From: Armatimonadota bacterium
GTDB lineage: Bacteria; Sysuimicrobiota; Sysuimicrobiia; Sysuimicrobiales; Kaftiobacteriaceae
DNA: 64,000 bases
Assembly: GCA_031459765.1 (NCBI GenBank)
Contig: JAVKHY010000009.1
Location: forward strand, 32,763 to 96,762
Reading direction: 5' to 3'
A program made the position numbers and the translations under genes. This document shows, one piece after another, positions 54,564 through 61,173 of the stretch (its first letter is position 1; each line of letters begins with the position of its first letter). The notes below the pieces were generated by a model, which saw only the letters and a list, made by a program, of their open reading frames with translations, had not been told where the DNA came from and searched no databases.

Positions 54564-55729
54564 CAGCGGGCCACCGTCAGCAGCAGCCCCGTGAGCAGGA
54601 TGTTCAGCAGGCCCACCGGCAGCAACACCTTCCAGGACAGATTCAACAGCTGGTCCAGCCTCAGGCGGGGATAGGTCCAGCGCATCCACATCAGGAAGAA
54701 GACCAGGGCAAACAGTTTCACGAAGAACCAGACGATCGAGGGGAGCACCGGCGACCGGCCCAGCTCGATCCCGAGCACCATCAGCCCGCTGACAACGGCG
54801 GCAAGCACGGCCAGGGCCAGGATCGGGCGTACCAGCAGCGCCCGGCGCAGCGCGGAGAAGCGGATGAAGGCGGCCAGGGCCAGGGCGCCGACGCCGAGCA
54901 GGGCCCACACCCACTGCGGCAGGTTGGGTTCCAGCCAGCCGCCCAGGAAGAGGATCGCGGCCATCGCCGACATGGCGTACATCTCGGCGTACTCGCCCAG
55001 CTGGAAGAGGGCAAAGCGCATCCCGGTGTACTCGGCGAAGTAGCCGGCGACCAGCTCCGACTCCGCCTCCGGCAGGTCGAAGGGCACGCGGTTCACCTCG
55101 GCCGTGGCCGCGGCCAGGAAGAGCAGCGCGGCGACAAACCCCAGGGGCGGCACCTTGAAGAGGAACCAGCCGCCCCGCTGGGCCTCCACGATGCCCACGG
55201 TGGAGAGCGTCCCGGCGAGCATCGCCGCCCAGAGCAGCCCCAGGGCCAGGGGGATCTCGTAGCTGATCATCTGGGAGGCCGAACGCAGCCCGCCCAGCAA
55301 CGCGTACTTGTTGTTGCTGCTCCAGCCCGCGATGAGGATGCCGATCACGGTAAGCGAAGCCATGGCCGCGAAGTAGACGACGCCGATGTTGATGTCGCGC
55401 ACCACCAGCACGCGGCCGAACCCCGTCCCGAAGGGGATGACCACCCAGTCCAGCAGCCCGGCCACGGCCACGATGAGCGGGGCGGTGTTGAAAATCATCA
55501 CATCCGCCCGGCGCGGGGTGATGTGCTCCTTCTGCAGGAGCTTGATCGTGTCCGCCACGGTCTGCAGCAACCCCCACCGGCCGACGTGCAGGGGGCCGTA
55601 GCGGACCTGGATCCAGCCGCTGATCTTGCGCTCCAGGTAGACGCCATACATGGCGCCGACGACGGCCAGAAAGGTGAAGATGACAATCGCCAGGAGCGCG
55701 GCCTTGACGATCTCAAGGAATACGGCCAC
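54563..55729 (-). CDS. nuoH: NADH-quinone oxidoreductase subunit H
   Basis: 388 aa, about eight to nine membrane helices plus the quinone-site loops. YLERKISGWIQVRYGP, WSSNNKYALLGGLRSASQMISYEIPL, NRVPFDLPEAESELVAGYFAEYTGMRFA and MRWTYPRLRLDQLL are all diagnostic. It lies directly after nuoA; the usual nuoB-G genes between A and H are absent. Confidence 0.97.
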   Translation of the reverse strand: MAVFLEIVKAALLAIVIFTFLAVVGAMYGVYLERKISGWIQVRYGPLHVGRWGLLQTVADTIKLLQKEHITPRRADVMIFNTAPLIVAVAGLLDWVVIPFGTGFGRVLVVRDINIGVVYFAAMASLTVIGILIAGWSSNNKYALLGGLRSASQMISYEIPLALGLLWAAMLAGTLSTVGIVEAQRGGWFLFKVPPLGFVAALLFLAAATAEVNRVPFDLPEAESELVAGYFAEYTGMRFALFQLGEYAEMYAMSAMAAILFLGGWLEPNLPQWVWALLGVGALALAAFIRFSALRRALLVRPILALAVLAAVVSGLMVLGIELGRSPVLPSIVWFFVKLFALVFFLMWMRWTYPRLRLDQLLNLSWKVLLPVGLLNILLTGLLLTVAR

Positions 55730-55732
55730 CGC

Positions 55733-56098
55733 TCACACCCACTCCAGCGCGCCCTTGCGCCAGGCGTAGGCCAGCCCCACGAGGAGGATGCCGAGGAAGA
55801 GGACCATCTCGTAGAAGGCGAAGGCGCCCAGCTGCCGGAAGACGATGGCCCACGGGTACAGGTAGATCACCTCGACGTCGAAGACGACGAAGACCAGGGC
55901 GAACAGGTAGTACCGGACGTTGAACTGCGCCCAGGCCTGCCCAAAGGGGACGACCCCCGATTCATAGGTGAGCTGCTTCTGCGGAAGGCTCAGGCGCGGG
56001 GCCAGCAGCCAGACCACGATGAGCGGGACCACGGCCAGGATGACGCCCATGACCGCGAACACACCCACGTAGAGCCAGTCCAGGACCACCTTGGGCAT
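55733..56098 (-). CDS. nuoA: NADH-quinone oxidoreductase subunit A
   Basis: 121 aa, three membrane helices. [24 protein letters not shown] and [18 protein letters not shown] are the family hallmarks (YExG and DxE). First gene of the cluster. The plus-strand Uma2 gene is divergent from it, with about 120 bp between. Confidence 0.97.
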   Translation of the reverse strand: MPKVVLDWLYVGVFAVMGVILAVVPLIVVWLLAPRLSLPQKQLTYESGVVPFGQAWAQFNVRYYLFALVFVVFDVEVIYLYPWAIVFRQLGAFAFYEMVLFLGILLVGLAYAWRKGALEWV

Positions 56099-56217
56099 TG
56101 CCTGAAGCGACCTCCGCAGGCAAAAACGCCAATCTGCCCAATTCGCAGGGCACCCGGAGGACTCCTTGCAGGCGGCTCCTCTCCGCCAGCGCGATATGCT
56201 ACAGTCGTAGACAGACC

Positions 56218-56766
56218 ATGAGCGTGCGCGCCAAGCTGTGGACCAGAGAGGAGTATGACCGGCTGATTGCCGTGGGGGCCCTGCGCCCGGAGGCCCGCGT
56301 CCAGCTCATCCAGGGAGAGATTGTCGAGATGACGCCCCAGAGCGCCGCCCACGCCACAGCCCTACGCCGCGTGCAGAAGGTCCTGGACGCAGTGTTCAGC
56401 GCGGGCTACGACGTCCGCGCTCAGCTCCCGCTGGCCCTGGGGGAGCTCTCCGAGCCGGAACCCGACATCGCCGTCGTGCCGGGATCGCTGGAGGACTACC
56501 GCGCCCACCATCCGACGACGGCCGCCCTGGTGGTAGAGGTCGCCGACACCACGCTGCAATTCGACCGCACACGCAAGCAGGAGATCTACGCCGCCGCCCG
56601 GATTCCCGAGTACTGGATCGTCGATTTGGTGGACGCCGTCCTCGAAGTCTACCGCGATCCCCAGGGCGCCTCCTACCGGACCGCGATGCGCCTGACCCCC
56701 GGCCAGCAGATCACTCCCCTGGCGGCGCCCCAGGCGTCGGTGGACATCGACGCCCTGTTCCCCTGA
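56218..56766 (+). CDS. Uma2/DUF820 family endonuclease-like protein
   Basis: 182 aa of the restriction-endonuclease-like Uma2 family. [40 protein letters not shown] and [21 protein letters not shown] form the PD-(D/E)xK-like core, with Asp in PDIAV, Glu in VEVA and Lys in [22 protein letters not shown] closes the fold. Such genes are common and multicopy in Cyanobacteria and Chloroflexi, and their role is unclear. The ATG at 56218 has no clear ribosome binding site. Confidence 0.88.
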   Translation: MSVRAKLWTREEYDRLIAVGALRPEARVQLIQGEIVEMTPQSAAHATALRRVQKVLDAVFSAGYDVRAQLPLALGELSEPEPDIAVVPGSLEDYRAHHPTTAALVVEVADTTLQFDRTRKQEIYAAARIPEYWIVDLVDAVLEVYRDPQGASYRTAMRLTPGQQITPLAAPQASVDIDALFP

Positions 56767-56774
56767 CCCACCTG

Positions 56775-56945
56775 CTTCCCCCACCGGTTGAAGGCGTCCC
56801 AGCGGAAGCCCTGGCCCGCTGAGCGGCTGAGGAGGTTTTCGGTAGCCGCCCAGTCAGACGGTTCAGATGTGATAGGCGCCAGCTCCCCGCGCTGTCGGTC
56901 TGGGTGAGGTGGTTGCCGTGGGTGTCATAGGCGAGGACCGAAGTA
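56775..56945 (-). pseudogene. Degraded Rhs/YD-repeat fragment
   Basis: On the minus strand one frame reads LAYDTHGNHLTQTDSAG and LNRLTGRL, and a second frame reads AGQGFRWDAFNRW, matching SAGQSFRWDAFNRLTQ of the intact Rhs genes to the right. The shift between frames and the lack of a start or stop show it is debris from a former Rhs gene. Confidence 0.65.
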
Positions 56946-57137
56946 CGAATACAGCCGCCGTCCGGCCAACGGGGTGAGCCGCGCAGGTGTCGGACGTGTC
57001 GTCGCGGCCGCGGCGCTGGTGGCGGCCCTGGCCCTGGCGCTGCAGGCCCGGCCACTGTCCCCGCCGACGACGGCTGAAGCCAGGGACTGGTACTTCCAGT
57101 CGCACGCCCGGCTGTCGGAGATTCATCGGAAGAGACG

Positions 57138-57407
57138 TTGACGCTGCACCGGCTGGGCTTGGTCGATCGCCTGGGCACGAGTGTGCTGACGATCAATGGC
57201 CTGGAGTCCGTTCTGGCCCTGGTCGAGAAGCGGGTGGGAGAGGTGGATCGCTGGACCACCAGCGATCAGAAACACCGTTGGCTGGCGACCGCGCTGCTGG
57301 CGATCGAGCCGCGCCTGCGTCGGCTGCGCGGCTACCAGGCGTTGCCGTCGCTGCGAACGGCCCTGAAGCAGGAACTCACGAAGGCAACAGGAGGGATGGT
57401 GGCATAA
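57138..57407 (+). pseudogene. Transposase C-terminal fragment (IS256/mutator-like)
   Basis: About 89 residues: LTLHRLGLVDRLGTS, then INGLESVLALVEKRVG, DRWTTSDQKHRWLATALL and EPRLRRLRGYQALPSLRTAL. This matches the C-terminal end of IS256-type transposases (TLTLHRLG...TTNCLES). The match extends a few codons upstream in frame (SSEET), but the rest of the gene is missing. A preceding 55-codon frame (56974-57141) with a hydrophobic segment may be a truncated host gene. ATCGGGACAC at 57450 may be part of the element end. Confidence 0.7.
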
Positions 57408-57596
57408 TGAGCGCTGGGAGTTGCTCCCGAATTTTCAACGAGAATCGGGACACCCTCGCCGGGAGGGCGCTCGCTGCATTGTCGCAACCTTGCCGGATCA
57501 GGGTGGGCTGGGCATCATCCTCCAGCTCACCCGGGGAGAGCATGCTGCGGAGGGAGGCCCGAACACACGGGTAGTAGAGAAGATCGCTGATGGAGT

Positions 57597-57911
57597 ATGG
57601 GCTGCCTCGGATGCCTGGGATTCATCGTGCTAAGTCTCCTCGGGCTGCTCGTCCTCGGCCCGGTTGGCTTCCTCATCGTCGCGTTCGGGTACGTCATCTG
57701 GTACTTAGCCTCGACGCGGGGCGAGATTCGCCGGCTGCGCGACGAGAGGATGCAGGAGGCATCACAGGGCAAGGAAACGCGATCGGTGCTCGGCCCTCCC
57801 ACTCTCGGCGATCAGGCTGACGAGCTAGCTCTGGCGGCGCGCAAGAAGCTGCGCGAAGACGCCTCGGCCATGTGGGCGAAGGCGAAAGGGTGGTGGGCGA
57901 AGAGGCGATGA
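57597..57911 (+). CDS. Small membrane protein with charged C-terminus
   Basis: 104 aa, unrecognised. Two adjacent hydrophobic segments (residues 3-20 and 21-42, CLGFIVLSLLGLLVLGPVG then IVAFGYVIWYLAS) are followed by a charged amphipathic helix (STRGEIRRLRDERMQEAS and ELALAARKKLREDASAMW). GGAG abuts the ATG at 57597, closer than ideal. It lies in mobile-element debris, so its own role is unclear. Confidence 0.55.
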   Translation: MGCLGCLGFIVLSLLGLLVLGPVGFLIVAFGYVIWYLASTRGEIRRLRDERMQEASQGKETRSVLGPPTLGDQADELALAARKKLREDASAMWAKAKGWWAKRR

Positions 57912-58552
57912 GCGCGCTCCTGCTCTTTCGACATGCACTGCATGAATCTGTGCCGATCCCCGGGATCATAGGACCTGACCGGAGCCTATCAGCGGCAGCA
58001 TATGAGTAGCGGATCAAAGAAGAGCGAGAATGATGGTGCCAGTGGGATAGTGCGGCAAGCCGAGCGCCTTCATTAGAACTTCACCGACGAGACGCCTCGC
58101 GGGACTCGAACAGCTCGCCAGCAGACGGTGATCTGCTGCTTCGTCTGGTCAAAGCCTTCGTTGCGCGACCTCAAGACTATGATGAATGACCATGGGCCAA
58201 TCCCTGGGATGGCCCTCATTGCGCAAATCACGGTGACTGGTGCGCAAAGACGCAAATTGGGAGGTTTTGAGAATGTCCATCATATTCGTCGGAGGAAGGC
58301 GTGCAAGATTACCTCCACCACAAACATAACCTCCAGGCCTCCTCGATGGCCTCCTATCTCCACGTGATGAAACTTTCAGCAGGACCATTACCACGGTCTT
58401 CGAGGAAAGGCCATCGCTCTGAGGATTAGAAAACGCCTGAGCATGGCCGACTGTACGGGAGCTTGATGTCGAACTCGGCCATCTGCCAGGCGCTTCCTAA
58501 TAGCCTTCCTCTCCAGCTCAACGGGCAGTGCCACCTAAGTGAGGTCATGTTC
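57912..58552. other. Intergenic region without supported genes
   Basis: About 640 bp, visibly less GC-rich than the left part of the window. Several short frames on both strands lack start signals or recognisable products. It lies between the transposase remnant and the Rhs cluster and may be decayed mobile DNA. Confidence 0.5.
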
Positions 58553-58861
58553 CTACTTTCTCTGCCTTCGCGCTGCCCTCTCCTTAAAGAACTGGTCCCA
58601 CCCGAAGAGTCCTAATCCGTAGATGACAGCCAATACGAAACAAAGGAGCGTGAATCTCAGTATGAGATCGGGGTCGGCACGCACAACGTAACGCATGATA
58701 AATGCGAACCATAGGGGAGCAAACAATATCATGCCCACGATGTATTGACGAAGTCCCCAGCCCCTTTTTCGACCTGCCCAACTGACGACCTTCACCATAA
58801 GCCACATTGGGAGTACTGCGATGATTATCCATATGACTGCTACCAGAATCACAGGAGGCAA
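58553..58861 (-). CDS. Small three-helix membrane protein, candidate immunity to the orphan Rhs effector
   Basis: 102 aa from a TTG at 58861 with GAGGAG 6 bases upstream. Three hydrophobic segments: residues 2-24, 38-56 and about 68-90; positively charged loops and tail (ERAARRQRK). It lies 42 bp downstream of the orphan Rhs C-terminal gene on the same strand. The Rhs tip itself has membrane segments, and immunity proteins to membrane-acting effectors are often small membrane proteins, so an immunity role is a reasonable guess. No family match is recognised. Confidence 0.55.
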   Translation of the reverse strand: MPPVILVAVIWIIIAVLPMWLMVKVVSWAGRKRGWGLRQYIVGMILFAPLWFAFIMRYVVRADPDLILRFTLLCFVLAVIYGLGLFGWDQFFKERAARRQRK

Positions 58862-58903
58862 ATCAACTCCTCTCTTCGGATTCTCAATGAATCAATGAGA
58901 CTC

Positions 58904-60166
58904 TCAACGACGGCCCCTATAGTAGGGTAACGAAATGCCCCCCCATCCAAGCGTTCGCGCGATGATGGTTGCGGCTGCATACGCACCTTCTTCAAAGAAC
59001 TTGAAGTTAGTGAGCGAACGGGCGGGAATACCCGCCCCACCTACGATTATGCTGGCGCCGCTCCAGGCTAGGGAGAAATTCCGTTGCGTCGACGAGATCT
59101 GACCCTGACGGTATTGGGCTTCCGTGAAGAGCATGCTCGCTGCGGTGAAGACCATAGATGCACCCCCGAGAGCAACAGCAACGTCGGGTCTTCCGAACGC
59201 GAGTGCCCCAACGGCCAATGTTCCGGTGATTCCAGCAATCCATGCTGTGACCCTTGCTCCTGTCTCCGGGGTGGCGGACCGTTCAAGCTCATCGAGTATT
59301 GCCTTCACATAATCAGCGATCTTCACCACTCCGTCCTTCGCTGCCGCCAGTAGACCTTTGACAATCTCCTGCCGCCGTTGGTTCAGAGCAGCAAGATCTG
59401 GAGTCGTACCCGCAGGATCAACGTAAAGGAGCGGATTGTTGGCGACATAGGCATAGAAATTCAAGGATTGAGGTTCGAACGGCTTGTCCGTCATTGGATC
59501 TTCGCTCAGCCATCGTCCCAGGGAAGGTGCGTAGAACCGCGCCCCCATGTGGTAGAGCCCCGTCGCCTGATCCAGCTCGGCGCCAGTGAACCGATAGTTG
59601 CCTCCATTCCACGTCCCACTGGACGAACGCAGGTTTCCCCAGGCGTCGTAGAACAGGCTCGCCAACGGCGCCCCGGCACTGTCGGTAAGGGCCGTCAGCC
59701 CGCCCAGCCCGTCATGGGCGAAGTACCGGCGGGTCCCGTTGGCCTCGCGGCGGGAGAGCAGGTTCCCGAAGATGTCCCGGTCCAGCCGCGCCTTCAGCGC
59801 CCCCGCCCCGGTCGTCTCCCAGATCGGGCGGATCCCGTCGTAGTAGTAGACCGTCACCCCATCCGGCCCGCTGCGGCGGACCTTCAGGCCGTCCCCGTTG
59901 TAGCGGTAGCTCACCGTCCCGCCTGACCCGCTGGCCTGCGTCAGGCGGTTGAAGGCGTCCCAGCGGAAGCTCTGGCCCGCCGAGGTGCTGCTCAGGTTCC
60001 CGTTGGCGTCGTAGCTGTAGCTCACCCCTCCGGCCTGGATCAGCCGGTTGTTCCCGTCGTAGCTGTAAAGCGTCGTCCCGCCGGGCGCCGTCTGGCTCGT
60101 GCGGTTCCCCACCGTGTCAATGATGCCCGAACCTTGACCCACCCCGATGCTTGAATTCTGACCCAC
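58904..60166 (-). CDS. Orphan Rhs C-terminal module with variable membrane-active-looking tip
   Basis: 420 aa from a GTG at 60166. The frame stays open to about 60360 with Rhs-like sequence (YTYLANHWLASITHRRPN) but without a good start, so this is a truncated Rhs copy. Residues 30-250 are YD repeats and the core hallmark RFTGAELDQATGLYHMGARFY, then LGRWLSEDP and NNPLLYVDPAGT. The last 166 residues are unique: helical LLAAAKDGVVKIADYV, then AWIAGITGTLAVGALAFG and SLAWSGASIIVGGAGI, suggesting membrane insertion. Rhs tips are toxins delivered to rivals. A displaced tip like this can be recombined onto the upstream full-length gene. Confidence 0.75.
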   Translation of the reverse strand: MGQNSSIGVGQGSGIIDTVGNRTSQTAPGGTTLYSYDGNNRLIQAGGVSYSYDANGNLSSTSAGQSFRWDAFNRLTQASGSGGTVSYRYNGDGLKVRRSGPDGVTVYYYDGIRPIWETTGAGALKARLDRDIFGNLLSRREANGTRRYFAHDGLGGLTALTDSAGAPLASLFYDAWGNLRSSSGTWNGGNYRFTGAELDQATGLYHMGARFYAPSLGRWLSEDPMTDKPFEPQSLNFYAYVANNPLLYVDPAGTTPDLAALNQRRQEIVKGLLAAAKDGVVKIADYVKAILDELERSATPETGARVTAWIAGITGTLAVGALAFGRPDVAVALGGASMVFTAASMLFTEAQYRQGQISSTQRNFSLAWSGASIIVGGAGIPARSLTNFKFFEEGAYAAATIIARTLGWGGISLPYYRGRR

Positions 60167-60313
60167 CCCGTCGGCCTGCGTGATCCGGTTCCCGTTCGCA
60201 TCATAGGTGTAGGTGAAGGACTGGAAGACGGCGCCGTTCGGACGCCGGTGGGTGATCGAGGCCAGCCAGTGGTTCGCCAGGTAGGTGTAGTCGGTGCGGG
60301 TGCCGTTGGGCTG
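59531..60313 (-). repeat. Rhs duplication, orphan copy
   Basis: 59531-60114 is nearly identical to 61822-62405 (constant offset of 2,291 bp), and 60187-60313 to 62520-62646 (offset 2,333 bp). The 72 bp in between differ from the 114 bp at the matching place in the large gene. Homologous recombination across these repeats could replace the tip of the large Rhs gene. Confidence 0.9.
60122..60167 (-). repeat. Paired 22-bp direct repeats, insertion sequence end-like scar
   Basis: On the minus strand GGTGGGTCAgaATTCaaGCATC (60167-60146) and GGTGGGTCAaGGTTCggGCATC (60143-60122) are spaced 24 bp apart. Repeated GTGGGTCA-type boxes are typical of IS21-type transposase binding ends. The scar replaces Rhs coding sequence but keeps the frame open (GVGQNSSIGVGQGSGI). 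Confidence 0.5.
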
Positions 60314-60482
60314 AACGCTGTCCGAAGGCCTGGGAGTCGTAGTACGGAGAACCCCCGTTCATCTCTCATGCGCTCGCGCAATCAACTCGTCTATCCGGTG
60401 AAAAGAGCAAGATGGGAGAGACGGCTGGGATCAAGCGGTAACCACTCGGAGCACCCCGCGCCGAGGGGACTGTCACTAGCAG

Positions 60483-61130
60483 CTATTCGCGTACTCCCAC
60501 CATCACCCGAGCCGTCAATGTATCGATTACGTGCTTGGCGCCCATCTGCTTGGCGCGTTCGCCCTCATCCAACTGGTCAGTAATGAAGTAATCACATTCC
60601 CCGCCCAGGCCCTCAAGGACTATCCCACCGGCTTCTCTCACGGCCGCGGCACCGGCAATGCGGGTCATCTCCGGAACTGTCGAGCCAAAAACGAACGTCT
60701 GGCCTTTCACAGGAAGTCTCCATATATCACGCCGAGTCCGTTTGAGCGCCTCCTGCTCCTCCCGGGTCAACAGCTCGTCCCCGCCCCCCAGCCAAAGTTC
60801 CGCAACCCGGATCGCCTTTGTCTGCCACGTGTCGACGTACCGAGGGACCATATCCACAAGCACCTCCCGCGCAAGACGGCCCAGACCCTCTACGTCGAGC
60901 TCGATGAAGAACTGGTCGGGCATGATAATGCGGGGTTCCGAAACGTAGTCAACTCCCTCACCTTCGCGGGTGAACAGCGAATTGAACTTCTCGGCGATTT
61001 CCTGGCTAAGACCTTCCAGAGCCTGTTCGACCTCCGGCGAGATGGCCCCCTTCATGCGGCCGCGGATACGCAACCAGTCGTCAGTACCTTGCACAACTCC
61101 CAGCAGAGGCCTCGTCAGGAACACCCTCAT
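60483..61130 (-). CDS. Candidate immunity or accessory protein of the large Rhs effector
   Basis: 215 aa, unrecognised. AGAGGAA lies about 9 bases before the ATG at 61130, 43 bp after the Rhs stop. Acidic and helical in the middle (SPEVEQALEGLSQEIAEKFN); a PIN/HAD-like alternation appears near the C-terminus (GQTFVFGSTVPEMTRIAGAA, GGECDYFITDQLDEGERAKQ). Position right after a polymorphic toxin tip is where immunity genes usually lie, but sequence alone does not confirm it. Confidence 0.55.
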   Translation of the reverse strand: MRVFLTRPLLGVVQGTDDWLRIRGRMKGAISPEVEQALEGLSQEIAEKFNSLFTREGEGVDYVSEPRIIMPDQFFIELDVEGLGRLAREVLVDMVPRYVDTWQTKAIRVAELWLGGGDELLTREEQEALKRTRRDIWRLPVKGQTFVFGSTVPEMTRIAGAAAVREAGGIVLEGLGGECDYFITDQLDEGERAKQMGAKHVIDTLTARVMVGVRE

Positions 61131-61173
61131 CGTTGCTATTCCTCTTTGTGGTGCGCCTCACCGACCCGCTGCG

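Noticed and set aside
57912..58552. Short frames on both strands (for example 58128-58367) as possible genes
   Set aside because: No ribosome binding sites, no recognisable motifs, and overlapping alternatives on both strands; more likely decayed mobile DNA.
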